Assembly: GCA_029248525.1 (NCBI GenBank)
Contig: JAQWJE010000043.1
Span: 186,001 to 250,000, forward strand
Direction: 5' to 3'
Length of the DNA stretch: 64,000 nt
DNA from: Candidatus Binatia bacterium
GTDB lineage: Bacteria; Desulfobacterota; Binatia; UBA12015
The position numbers and the translations under genes were made by a program. The notes below the pieces were generated by a model, which ran no database searches, was not told where the DNA came from, and worked only from the letters and a program-made list of their open reading frames with translations. Positions 54,600 through 63,316 of this stretch are shown here, one piece after another (the stretch's first letter is position 1; each line of letters opens with the position of its first letter).

Positions 54600-57500
54600 A
54601 TGAAAACCTGCCCCGTTCGTTTATCAAGCTGTTTCGCTCGCCTGCAATTCGGCCTCGCTTTGCTCCTTCTGGCCACCGCGCAACTCGCGACGCCACTGGA
54701 GTCACGCGCAGGCAGTTTCGCCTCCAGCTGGAACTCGGGGAGCGGCTCACGAGCAACATTGAGTGGAAATGCCGAGGCCGTCAGCGCCAAGATCGTCCTG
54801 ACGAGCAACTCGGGATCTGAATATGGCCGGGTTGTGATCGATGACCTCGATCCGGGCCGAGCGGTAGATTCCTTCCACGGATGCACCACTCTATTTATCG
54901 GTTCTGGTCCTTCGGGAGCCGATGGCTTCTCGTTCAACTTCGGGGACCCCAACAGCATTGTCAGCGACCCGGAAGGCGTGACCAATGGTCTCGCAGTCTC
55001 GCTTGACACTTATGATAACGGCAGCGGTGATGTCGCGGGTAAAATCGCGGCCTACTACGACGGCAGCTTGGTCGTCGAGGGCCCCTCCAAGAATTTGCGC
55101 ACCGGAAACTTTGTTTCGCTATGCGTGGTGGTGCGCTCGAACGGCGAAATTAAAATCTGGCACGATGGCGCCGGTATTGTCGGCATCATCGGCTCGTGGA
55201 CGCCGGTTGCCGGGAGGCGCTTCATCCTCGCCGCCTCCACGGGTGGTCTCGCCGACGAACATACCATCGAGGATACCTCGATCGTCACCCACGTCGTCGG
55301 GGCCCCCCCCGAGCAATTCAATTCGACCGCGCCTCAATCCGGTTGGAGTTACTTCGGTAATGCCCGACAAGACGATTTTTACCTCCGACTGACCGATAAC
55401 GCGGGCAGCCAACAAGGCTCGGCAATCCTGGAAGATCAGAACCCAGGGCAGGCCATCGACAGCTTTGCCGCCTATTTTACCAAATATGCATGGAATGGCG
55501 GCGGTGCTGACGGGATCGGCTTTCGCTTCGGAGACCTCAGTGACGCGAGTTTCAACCAAAATGTCGGCCCCAGCGGCCTGACGATCGTCTGGTCGACCTA
55601 CAACAACGATCGGATCCGGGCGTACTACGACGGGAACCTGATCGCCGAGTCCAGTCCCCGACAGCTTCGAGGACAGTGGACATATGCGCAGGTCGCGGTC
55701 GATCGCAACGGGCAGCTCGTCGTCGCCGATACCGCCGACAACACGGCCGGGGCCCTGATCGAAGTGCAGATACCCGGCTGGGCACCGCAGGCTGGCTGGC
55801 GCTTCGGTTTCGGCGGAAGCACCGGAGGCATCAGCGACGATCAGGCCATCGCACAGATCTCGATCCAGACCGGCAGCTGCGGCGACGGACTGCTCGATAT
55901 CGGCGAGCAATGTGACGACTCCGGCAATTCCTGCTGCTCCGCTACCTGCGGATTCGAATCGACAGAAGCGACTTGCGGCGGGAGCGGCACAGAATGCACC
56001 CTTCAGGACACCTGTGACGGTGCCGGCAGTTGCGTCGACAATGGGCATGAGGTTGTCGGAGCCAACTGCGGGGACGCCGGCGACGAGTGCACCATTCAGG
56101 ACTCCTGCGACGGCAGCGGAACCTGCATCGACAATGGCTACCAAAACGTGGGCACGAACTGCGGCGATGACGGCAGCGAGTGTGTGATTCAGGATACCTG
56201 CGACGGCACGGGCTCCTGCACCGACAACGGAGTCGCCTCCCCGGGGACGGCCTGCGGTGTCGGCGGCAGCGAATGCATCCTTCAGGATACCTGCGACGCT
56301 TCGGGAATTTGTATCACCAACGGTTTCGAGGCCTCGGGGACTTCATGCGGAGATGCCTCGGATACCCAGTGCGACAACCCGGACACCTGTGACGGCAGCG
56401 GAACCTGCCAAGTTAATAACGCGGACACCGCAACCGCCTGCGGTGACCCCGGCAGCGCCTGCGTGATTCAGGACACCTGCAACGGCGCGGGCGGCTGCGC
56501 CGACAACGGCTATGTCTCGGGCGGCACCGCGTGTGGAGACCCCAGCGACACGGAATGTACGAATCCCGACACCTGCGATGGTCTCGGAACCTGTCAGGAT
56601 CGACATGCACTTGTGGGCGCCAGCTGCGGCGACGCCGGCACAGAATGTACGTTCCAGGATACCTGCGACAGTTCGGGAAGCTGCACCGATGGCGGGCATG
56701 CAATTATCGGAACCGCCTGCGGCGACAATGCTGACACCGAGTGCACGGATGCCGACACCTGCAACGGCTCCGGCAGCTGCGAGGCTAACCACGCTCCGCC
56801 TGCGACCAGTTGTGGCGACAGCGCAGACAACGAATGCACAGATCCTGACACCTGCAACGGCTCCGGCAGCTGCGAGGCTAACCACGCTCTGGCTACGACC
56901 AGTTGTGGCGACAGCGCGGATGACGAGTGCACCGATCCTGATACCTGCGACGGGTCCGGTAGTTGCGAGGACAACCACGCCGCGGCCGCTACCAGTTGTG
57001 GCGACAGCGCCGATGACGAATGTACCGATCCGGACACCTGCGACGGGGCCGGTAGCTGCGAAGACAACCACGCCGCGGCCGCTACCAGTTGTGGCGACAG
57101 CGCCGACAACGAGTGCACCGATCCCGACACCTGCGACGGCTCCGGTAGTTGCGAGGAGAATCACGCAGCGGCCGCCACCAGTTGTGGCGACAGCGCCGAC
57201 GACGAGTGCACCGATCCCGATACCTGCGACGGCTCCGGTAGTTGCGAGGCAAACCACGCGGCGGCCGCCACCAGTTGTGGCGATAGCGCCGACGATGAAT
57301 GTACCGACCCGGACACCTGCGACGGCTCCGGTAGTTGTGAAGCAAACCACGCAGCTGCAGCGACCAGTTGTGGGGAGGCCGCCGGAGATTGCGATCTTGC
57401 CGACACCTGTGACGGCTCTGGCGCCTGTGCGGATAATGGCTTCGCGACGGCCGGGAGCAGCTGCGGGAACTCTGCGGACACTGCCTGCAGCAATCCCGAT

Positions 57501-58781
57501 ACCTGTGATGATAGCGGCAATTGCGAAGCGAACCACGAGTCGGACGGAACGACTTGCCGAGGACCCAGTGGTAGCTGCGATGCGACTGAGGTTTGCGCTG
57601 GCGGCGCCTGCCCTGCCGACGAGGACCTGCCCGACGCGACGGCATGCGACGACGCAAATCCATTGACCAGCGGCGAGAGCTGTGACGTCGGTATTTGCTC
57701 ATGCGCTCCGGGCGCCTGTGATTTCAACTGCGGCGACGGACTCCAGGATGCAACGGAAGAATGCGATGACGGCGGCAATATCGACGGCGACGGCTGTTCG
57801 GCGGTTTGCACAAATGAAGCCGGTTGCGGCAATGGGGTGACCGACAGCGGCGAGACCTGCGATGATGGCGACACCAACAACGGGGATGGCTGCTCCAGTC
57901 GCTGTCAGATCGAAGCCACGCAGTCCAAAGACCAGCAGAAATGCATCAATATCGTCAACGGATTGACAGTCAAGATCGCTCAGGCGCAGGGCAAGGAAAA
58001 TTTGATCTGCATAAAGAATGGTGGACGCGGAAAACTTCCCGAGAACCAGACCATCACTGCATGCCTGACCGCGGATGTGAAAGGAAAGGTCGCGAAAGCA
58101 GCCAATAAGCTCAAGGTGGCTCAAGAAGGAGAGATCGACGATCCTTCCAAGACCAAATGCCCCGAAGAACCCAACTTCGCCTACGTGGATGACGCCACCA
58201 TTTCCACCGAAGTTACGGCGTCAGCCCGGGATTTCCTCAGCGATATCCTGGGGCCTGATGCTGATGCCACGGCGGTCGACTTGACCGACAAGACCCTGAA
58301 GAAGGCCGGCGTCTGTCAGCAGACCCTGATCAAAACAGCCGACAAAGTGCTGCTTTTCCAGATGAAGGAATTCACAGCCTGCAAAAAAGCGCAGCTGAAA
58401 TCTTCCGAGAATCCGATTATCTCCGCCGAATCGCTGGAAGGCTGCTTCGCTGATGTTGCGGCGGATGCAAAGGGCAAAGTCGAGAAAGCGCGTCTCAAGA
58501 TCGTCGATCTCTTCGGGAAAAAATGTACTCCCTTCACCGTCGGGCTGACGGATGTTCTGGACGGCCCATGTGCTCAAAATGCTGTCGATATCGATGGCTT
58601 CTCGAGCTGTGTGGTCGCGACCGGGCGATGTCGCACCTGCCAGATCTTCAACGCTGCTGACAATCTGGAGTATGATTGCGACACCTTCGACGACGGCTCG
58701 AGCAATAACAGCTGCATCGCTTCCGTTGCGGGATCACCGTCGGGTGCATTTCTCGATGGAGTGCACGCGATTCACTTCTAA
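54600..58781 (+). CDS. Giant exported protein: two ConA-like domains, 17 Cys-rich repeats, DUF4215 repeats, Cys-paired helical modules
   Basis: 1393 residues from ATG 54600 (AGGAG 9 nt upstream); ATG 54558 would add 14 residues with no signal-like sequence. Signal peptide RLQFGLALLLLATAQLATPL. Residues ~38-235 and ~245-430 are two ConA-like lectin domains (GADGFSFNFGDPNS, LDTYDNGSGD; GADGIGFRFGD, STYNND). About 458-985: 17 repeats of CGDxxDxECxxxDTCxGxGxC. DUF4215 repeats CGDGLQDATEECDDGGN and CGNGVTDSGETCDDGDTNNG follow near 1042-1108. The C-terminal ~280 residues carry Cys-paired helical modules (QKCINIVNGLTVKIAQAQGK; GVCQQTLIKTADKVLLFQMK). Likely a long, disulfide-rich, extracellular glycan-binding stalk protein. 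A hairpin follows at 58795-58825. Confidence 0.8.
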   Translation: MKTCPVRLSSCFARLQFGLALLLLATAQLATPLESRAGSFASSWNSGSGSRATLSGNAEAVSAKIVLTSNSGSEYGRVVIDDLDPGRAVDSFHGCTTLFIGSGPSGADGFSFNFGDPNSIVSDPEGVTNGLAVSLDTYDNGSGDVAGKIAAYYDGSLVVEGPSKNLRTGNFVSLCVVVRSNGEIKIWHDGAGIVGIIGSWTPVAGRRFILAASTGGLADEHTIEDTSIVTHVVGAPPEQFNSTAPQSGWSYFGNARQDDFYLRLTDNAGSQQGSAILEDQNPGQAIDSFAAYFTKYAWNGGGADGIGFRFGDLSDASFNQNVGPSGLTIVWSTYNNDRIRAYYDGNLIAESSPRQLRGQWTYAQVAVDRNGQLVVADTADNTAGALIEVQIPGWAPQAGWRFGFGGSTGGISDDQAIAQISIQTGSCGDGLLDIGEQCDDSGNSCCSATCGFESTEATCGGSGTECTLQDTCDGAGSCVDNGHEVVGANCGDAGDECTIQDSCDGSGTCIDNGYQNVGTNCGDDGSECVIQDTCDGTGSCTDNGVASPGTACGVGGSECILQDTCDASGICITNGFEASGTSCGDASDTQCDNPDTCDGSGTCQVNNADTATACGDPGSACVIQDTCNGAGGCADNGYVSGGTACGDPSDTECTNPDTCDGLGTCQDRHALVGASCGDAGTECTFQDTCDSSGSCTDGGHAIIGTACGDNADTECTDADTCNGSGSCEANHAPPATSCGDSADNECTDPDTCNGSGSCEANHALATTSCGDSADDECTDPDTCDGSGSCEDNHAAAATSCGDSADDECTDPDTCDGAGSCEDNHAAAATSCGDSADNECTDPDTCDGSGSCEENHAAAATSCGDSADDECTDPDTCDGSGSCEANHAAAATSCGDSADDECTDPDTCDGSGSCEANHAAAATSCGEAAGDCDLADTCDGSGACADNGFATAGSSCGNSADTACSNPDTCDDSGNCEANHESDGTTCRGPSGSCDATEVCAGGACPADEDLPDATACDDANPLTSGESCDVGICSCAPGACDFNCGDGLQDATEECDDGGNIDGDGCSAVCTNEAGCGNGVTDSGETCDDGDTNNGDGCSSRCQIEATQSKDQQKCINIVNGLTVKIAQAQGKENLICIKNGGRGKLPENQTITACLTADVKGKVAKAANKLKVAQEGEIDDPSKTKCPEEPNFAYVDDATISTEVTASARDFLSDILGPDADATAVDLTDKTLKKAGVCQQTLIKTADKVLLFQMKEFTACKKAQLKSSENPIISAESLEGCFADVAADAKGKVEKARLKIVDLFGKKCTPFTVGLTDVLDGPCAQNAVDIDGFSSCVVATGRCRTCQIFNAADNLEYDCDTFDDGSSNNSCIASVAGSPSGAFLDGVHAIHF
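55974..57554 (+). repeat. Cys-rich coding repeat array (17 units of 30-31 codons)
   Basis: Seventeen tandem units of consensus C-G-D-x-x-D-x-E-C-T-x-x-D-T-C-D-G-S-G-S-C-x-x-N encode six cysteines per unit with fixed spacing. Two subtypes are visible: 30-residue units with ECxxQDTC near the start (units 1-4, 6, 8) and 31-residue units with ECTDPDTC in the middle. Unit 16 (GDCDLADTC) departs from both, unit 17 is diverged, and two degenerate copies follow. Confidence 0.9.
56805..57362 (+). repeat. Perfectly periodic 93-bp tandem repeats (6 units)
   Basis: Units begin with ACCAGTTGTGGCGA at 56805, 56898, 56991, 57084, 57177 and 57270, exactly 93 bp apart, with a seventh, diverging unit from 57363. 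The near-identity at DNA level, compared with the diverged flanking units, points to recent amplification or gene conversion. The period is in frame (31 codons), so copy-number changes keep the gene open. Confidence 0.9.
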
Positions 58782-58794
58782 TACCAAACACCGA

Positions 58795-58825
58795 CGCCCC
58801 GCCTCCCCGGAGTGCTGGCGGGGCG
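58795..58825 (+). terminator. Hairpin after the giant Cys-rich repeat gene
   Basis: CGCCCCGCC (58795-58803) pairs with GGCGGGGCG (58817-58825) around a 13-nt loop, 13 nt after the stop. No T tract follows. Confidence 0.5.
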
Positions 58826-58864
58826 CTTGCGAATCCCGGCCTCGATCATGCTAAGGGAAGTCGT

Positions 58865-59473
58865 ATGAAATCCAAGTACACTTTGATTCGAGATGATCTT
58901 CTTCGCGTGCTTCTAGTGGTGACCTGCGCCGTTTCACTGGCCGCTTGCGCAGCCGCACGGCACCCCGACAGCTCTGGCGTTGTGCAATCCGGCACGCTTG
59001 AGGAAGCCACAGTCGAGGCCGTGGCCACGGTCGAAAAGGTCGATACTTCGACCCGCGATATCACCGTCAAAATGACGGATGGCAGCAGCAACGTGATCCA
59101 TGCCGGCCCCGATGTCGTCAACTTCGACCAGATCGATTCCGGTGATCAGATCCGGGTCGTCTACTACGAATCCGTTGCCTATGACGTAAAGGTTCCCGGG
59201 GCAGCAACGCCCGGAGTGACGATGACCGGTGGCGCCGAAAGAGCCGCCGCGGGACAAAAGCCCGGGACGATGGGCGCGCGCGTGATCACGGTGACCGCAA
59301 CCATTGACAAGATTGATCGGGATCCCGACTCGGTGACCTTGCGGGGCGCGGATGGCAAGACAAGAACCGTGCAGGTGCGGAACCCCAAGAACCTCGAGAA
59401 CCTCAAGGTCGGCGACCTTGTAGAAATCACTCTCAGCCAGGCTATGGCTGTCGTTGTCGAAGAAACCAAATAG
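58865..59473 (+). CDS. Lipoprotein with duplicated beta domain
   Basis: 202 residues. Lipoprotein signal LLRVLLVVTCAVSLAACAAA with lipobox LAAC. Two copies of a small beta domain follow: VEAVATVEKVDTSTRDITVK ... GDQIRVVYYESVAYDVKV (about 50-105) and VITVTATIDKIDRDPDSVTL ... GDLVEITLSQAMAVVVEE (about 140-200), joined by a Gly/Ala-rich linker with GMTMTGG-like composition. The pattern T-x-T-V-x-K-[IV]-D followed by V-G-D-x-[VI] resembles periplasmic OB-like domains of unknown function. AAGGGAAG precedes the ATG. It may be cotranscribed with the giant gene upstream only if the hairpin at 58795 does not terminate. Confidence 0.75.
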   Translation: MKSKYTLIRDDLLRVLLVVTCAVSLAACAAARHPDSSGVVQSGTLEEATVEAVATVEKVDTSTRDITVKMTDGSSNVIHAGPDVVNFDQIDSGDQIRVVYYESVAYDVKVPGAATPGVTMTGGAERAAAGQKPGTMGARVITVTATIDKIDRDPDSVTLRGADGKTRTVQVRNPKNLENLKVGDLVEITLSQAMAVVVEETK

Positions 59474-59632
59474 ACGCAGGAAATCGCAGCGCCTCTCGAC
59501 ACCCCGTTGGGCGGCGCTGCATCCAGCGCCGACCGCCGTGGCTGTGCGGCCCGAATTATCTTCGCTCAGGACTTTGGATTCCGGGTCTATCGGAAGACGC
59601 TCGCCGCGGGTTCATCCGGTAGTCCACCGTCT

Positions 59633-60880
59633 TCAGATCTCCGACGCCACCCCAAAGCGCTCCTGATATCCGAGGTATTTGGCTCTTTCGGTCCCCAGCT
59701 CAAGCCCGGTATCGGCAAAGCCGTATTGGTGGAGACCATGCTTGTCCTGCGGCCGCTTCGCCAGAAAACTCTCGATCCCGTCGAGCACGCTCGCGTGCAG
59801 ATCGATGCCCAGCCAGGCGTACAAACGCGAAATCGAACCGGAGGGATCGGCGAGCAGCTCGGGATAGCGGATATCAAAGATCTGATCTTCCGGAAGCAAT
59901 CCGGCCGACCGCTGCTCTACAACACGCTGCACCAGCATTTCGTACCCCAGCGACATCTGCCAGACCACCGAGGCATAGTCGACGGATCGACTCCGCATTC
60001 CGCGCAGCGTCGCCATGAGATTTGTCAGAGAGCCCAAAACCTGGAGCGGGTCTCGATGCGTGATGACAACGCGCGCATCCGGGTAGACCGCAAAGAGCTC
60101 GGGCAACTGAGAAAGATGTGACGGCGCCTTCAACACCCAACGGTCCAAACGGTGGCGCGATTGCAACAACTGCAGCAATCGTCGATGCGCCTGATAGGAG
60201 GCCAACTTGTCGGTGGTGGACATCCATGCCGAATAACTCGGGATTTCGAAAGCACCCGAGAACAAATCGGTCGCGAATTCCTGTGCCAGCAGAAAAATAC
60301 ACTCGGTAGGCAGGTTGCCGGCATTTTCATGCATCGCGGGAAACGACGGCACGATCTCGTCCATGATACGAATCTCGCGGTCCGCCTTCTCGATGCGCGG
60401 ATCGGTCAAAAAACTCGCTGTCTCCGGTGGTGGCGCGGGATACATCGTCTCCCAGAGCATCGGAACACGGTTGCGGGGATCCTGGGTCAAGAGTTCGTGC
60501 AGAAATGTCGTTCCCGTGCGCGCCAACCCGGTAATGAAAACCGGCGCCTCGACAGGTTCCTCGAGGATCTCGGGCTGCGCACGCAAGGTATCCCGGATCT
60601 GCAATCGCGTCTGGAGGATGCGCTGAATTTCCTGCCGCGCCAACAGGCGTCCGAGAAAGCTCAGCTCGGCCTCGGCTTCGAGAGCTTGCAGCAGGCGCCC
60701 TAACCCGTCGCGGAACCCCTCGTCCCCGAAGTCCGAAAAGCCGGTGGCATTTTCTGCGGCAGCGAGGACCTCGGACTCTTGCAGCGAAATCATCTCGGCC
60801 ATGGCGGCATTGCCCAGATTATCCCCCAGGGCATTAAAACTCTCGACCCATGAGGCCTGCGGTGTCGGCGTCCATCCCAT
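59633..60880 (-). CDS. Sulfotransferase family protein (Sulfotransfer_3 type)
   Basis: 415 residues from ATG 60880, which follows GGGAG 9 nt upstream; longer starts at 60955 or 60976 are possible. An N-terminal helical region (FNALGDNLGNAAMAEMISLQ, FRDGLGRLLQALEAEAELSF) precedes the catalytic domain. The PAPS loop is VFITGLARTGTTFLHELL; the 3'-phosphate motif is RVVITHRDPLQVLGSLTN. DRWVLKAPSHLSQLPELFA is also typical. A large family in soil bacteria with mostly unknown acceptors. The start region is divergent from the DUF1214 gene. Confidence 0.88.
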   Translation of the reverse strand: MGWTPTPQASWVESFNALGDNLGNAAMAEMISLQESEVLAAAENATGFSDFGDEGFRDGLGRLLQALEAEAELSFLGRLLARQEIQRILQTRLQIRDTLRAQPEILEEPVEAPVFITGLARTGTTFLHELLTQDPRNRVPMLWETMYPAPPPETASFLTDPRIEKADREIRIMDEIVPSFPAMHENAGNLPTECIFLLAQEFATDLFSGAFEIPSYSAWMSTTDKLASYQAHRRLLQLLQSRHRLDRWVLKAPSHLSQLPELFAVYPDARVVITHRDPLQVLGSLTNLMATLRGMRSRSVDYASVVWQMSLGYEMLVQRVVEQRSAGLLPEDQIFDIRYPELLADPSGSISRLYAWLGIDLHASVLDGIESFLAKRPQDKHGLHQYGFADTGLELGTERAKYLGYQERFGVASEI

Positions 60881-60974
60881 GCCACGTTTCTCCCAGAGTG
60901 CCGCGCCCGCGACAAGAGATTCGGGCCCGCATGCTCGATTTGGCAGCGGACTCATCCAGTGATTTAAAGGCGCC

Positions 60975-62108
60975 ATGCACGACCGCATCGAAGCAGTCCA
61001 TAAAAAATGGCTCGCGGCTCAGGAAAAAGTCGTGAACATCATGCAAACGACGGCCCCGGCAGACTCGCCCGTGGATCTCGCCGAGGGCATCCGCTGGGCC
61101 GGGCGCCTCACCAGTATCGCGCAGGACTGGATTCTGGAAAAAAACGACCCACTCCATCCCGTGCTTTTTCTGCAGCAGGGCCCCTACCGTAAGTTCATCG
61201 TCGACAACCCGGACGTGAACTACCATTTCTGCGTCCTCGACGATGATCAGATCTACCGACTGTCGGGATCGCGCGGAGACGCACCTTATATCGGCCTGAC
61301 CCTGGGGACAGACGTGTATCATTGGGGTTCGCCGGGCGGCGGCGCGATGGGGACTCTGGAGCAATCTCATATCGACGCCTTTACTCTGGACGCCGGCGGG
61401 AATTTTTCCATCACGATCGGAGGGCCGCCACTGGCAGAAAACTGGATGCCCCTGCCAGCCACCACACAGCATTTGGCCATCCGGGAGACCTTCACCAACC
61501 GCGACACCCAACAGCCCGCCGATCTGGAAATCGAACGTCTCGGCGAGCCTCTACCAGCGCCCCGACTGGAACTCGACGCATTTCTGGAAAAGATGGAGAC
61601 CGCATCCAACTTCATGCCTTTTGTCGCCGATGTCTGCGTCGGCATGTATGCGGGCACCGCTGCGAATCTCAACCAGATCGGTGGCGGCACCGGGGCCGAG
61701 CACGTCGAGGAACAGGACGACGAAGTCGAAAGCCACTGCAACACCGAGATGGCCTATATGGGCGGTCGGTGGAAACTGAATCCGGGCGAAGCTCTCGAGG
61801 TCGTCATTCACCCGCCGCGACGCCCTTTTGTCTATTGGGGCCTGACCTTGGTAAACCCGTGGTGCGAATCCTACGACTATCGGTACGCGCGCACCTGCAC
61901 CAACAACGGCACCGCCACCTGCGAAGCAAACGGCGATTGGCGGTTGGTGATTGCAGCCGAAGACCCGGGCGTTGCGAATTGGCTCGACACCGGCGGACGG
62001 CTCGAGGGGAAAGCCCTACTTCGGTGGTGCCTGGCCCCGGGCGCGCCACAGCCGACATGCACACTTACCACCCTCGACGCCATCCGGCGCGGAAACAATC
62101 ACGCTTGA
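60975..62108 (+). CDS. DUF1214 domain protein
   Basis: 377 residues, no signal peptide. The C-terminal part carries the DUF1214 pattern: GGRWKLNPGEALEVVIHPPR, FVYWGLTLVNPWCESYDYRY, GDWRLVIAAEDPGVANWLDT, GRLEGKALLRWCLAPG. The N-terminal ~170 residues (WAGRLTSIAQDWILEKNDPL, DVNYHFCVLDDDQIYRLSGS) are the usual partner region. The function of the family is unknown; it recurs near sulfotransferase and acyl-CoA genes in bacterial genomes. AAAGG lies 5 nt before ATG 60975. That ATG sits in a CATG whose other strand is an alternative start of the sulfotransferase. Confidence 0.83.
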   Translation: MHDRIEAVHKKWLAAQEKVVNIMQTTAPADSPVDLAEGIRWAGRLTSIAQDWILEKNDPLHPVLFLQQGPYRKFIVDNPDVNYHFCVLDDDQIYRLSGSRGDAPYIGLTLGTDVYHWGSPGGGAMGTLEQSHIDAFTLDAGGNFSITIGGPPLAENWMPLPATTQHLAIRETFTNRDTQQPADLEIERLGEPLPAPRLELDAFLEKMETASNFMPFVADVCVGMYAGTAANLNQIGGGTGAEHVEEQDDEVESHCNTEMAYMGGRWKLNPGEALEVVIHPPRRPFVYWGLTLVNPWCESYDYRYARTCTNNGTATCEANGDWRLVIAAEDPGVANWLDTGGRLEGKALLRWCLAPGAPQPTCTLTTLDAIRRGNNHA

Positions 62109-62258
62109 GCCCGCTTGCCCCCGGAACAGCTCCCGGGGACACAACTACACGGAACGTGCAGGCCCAGCGTGCGGCGGCTTCCGGGCAAACCCGCCGCGGT
62201 TCAAGATCGGCTCGGTGAAGCTCGCCTCGGTGCAATCTCAGGGAGGGAAAAGCCCGGC

Positions 62259-63254
62259 TCAGGAGACGCCTCCTGAAGTATCGGCGGACGTTTTATGCAA
62301 TTCGGCCACCACCATAAAGGGACCCTTGGGGCTATCGCTTCCGAGGAAATGGCTGGTCGCACAGTGCCAGCCGTCCGCGACCAGAAACTGCTCGAGAACC
62401 GATTCCCAGTCTTCGGCAAACGGGAGAGAAAAGCCCAGATTTTCGTCCGTAGCTTTCAGAAGCTCTTTCGCTGGACCCTTTTTCCCCAACTGCACCATGC
62501 GATCGCTGTAGAGATCACAAGCAATCACACTGCCGGCGCCTGCATGCGCGCGGATGTCGGCAAGTGTTCTGCGGACATCGGACTCGGCAAGATACAGGGT
62601 CACTCCCTCCCATAAAAACAGGGTGGGCTGCTGCGGATCATACCCGGCGGCCGCCAGCTGCTCGAAGAGATTGTCGCTCTCGAAGTCGGTGGTCACAAAC
62701 GTGACGTGATCGCGGGAAAGCCCGGCTTGGTCTAGACACGCAATCTTCAACGCCTGCGTCACAGGCAAATCGACTTCGAAGAATCGTAACTCTTCCCGGC
62801 GCATCGGCCCGTAAGCGCGCGTGTCATAGCCTGCCCCCAGAAAGACGACCTGGCGCATCTCGAGCGCAGCCCTTTCCAGAATCTCATCGAGAAAGCTGGT
62901 CCTTGCGGTGATCATCTGTCCCAGAGTTTCCTTCCCCGGCGCGACCACCGTGGGGTAGAGGATCGACCGCCCGGCAAGCCAATAGTAGACGGTCTGAGGC
63001 CACAGCATGAATCGAGTCAGCCGGAGCGAAAAGTTGGGCAGCACACGCGACAAGGCCAAGGTGGCTTCATCCTGGCGAAGACCGAAGAGGTGCATATGAA
63101 CACGCCCTCCCAGTACCTCGATGCCCGTCTGGGAAACCCCGACCCGACGACTGACCATGATCTGATAATAAGAAAAAATCAGAGCGGCCACGATCAACAG
63201 AGGCAGGAGCACAATCTGGATTGGCAGGTAGACCAAAAATGCAAGGACTCGCAT
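62259..63254 (-). CDS. SAM-dependent methyltransferase, LCM/TIGR00027 family
   Basis: 331 residues. An N-terminal hydrophobic helix (VLAFLVYLPIQIVLLPLLIVAALIFS, two segments) would tether it to the membrane, which is unusual for this family. The methyltransferase domain shows MRQVVFLGAGYDTRAYG as the SAM loop, RFFEVDLPVTQALK, and TLFLWEGVTLYLAESDVRRT, the hallmark of leucine-carboxyl-methyltransferase-like proteins of TIGR00027. Known relatives methylate carboxyl groups or are involved in secondary metabolism. Convergent with the DUF1214 gene over a 150-bp gap in which I see only a weak CCCCGG/CCGGGG hairpin. The acetoacetyl-CoA synthetase gene lies upstream on the same strand, 62 nt away. 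Confidence 0.87.
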   Translation of the reverse strand: MRVLAFLVYLPIQIVLLPLLIVAALIFSYYQIMVSRRVGVSQTGIEVLGGRVHMHLFGLRQDEATLALSRVLPNFSLRLTRFMLWPQTVYYWLAGRSILYPTVVAPGKETLGQMITARTSFLDEILERAALEMRQVVFLGAGYDTRAYGPMRREELRFFEVDLPVTQALKIACLDQAGLSRDHVTFVTTDFESDNLFEQLAAAGYDPQQPTLFLWEGVTLYLAESDVRRTLADIRAHAGAGSVIACDLYSDRMVQLGKKGPAKELLKATDENLGFSLPFAEDWESVLEQFLVADGWHCATSHFLGSDSPKGPFMVVAELHKTSADTSGGVS

Positions 63255-63316
63255 AGCCCAGATGTAGCGCGGCGACCATGTTTTTCAAACCCGGCGCGCC
63301 GTCTCGAACGCGCGAT

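Noticed and set aside
56805-57362. Regular repeats considered as a CRISPR array
   Set aside because: The 93-bp period is head-to-tail with no unique spacers, is in frame and encodes a conserved Cys pattern. No cas genes are present.
56343-57880. Long open frames on the minus strand opposite the Cys-rich repeats (about 400 and 240 codons)
   Set aside because: They arise because the 93-bp periodic repeat keeps several frames open. They have repetitive, low-complexity translations, no start signals and no family match; the plus-strand frame carries the conserved Cys pattern.
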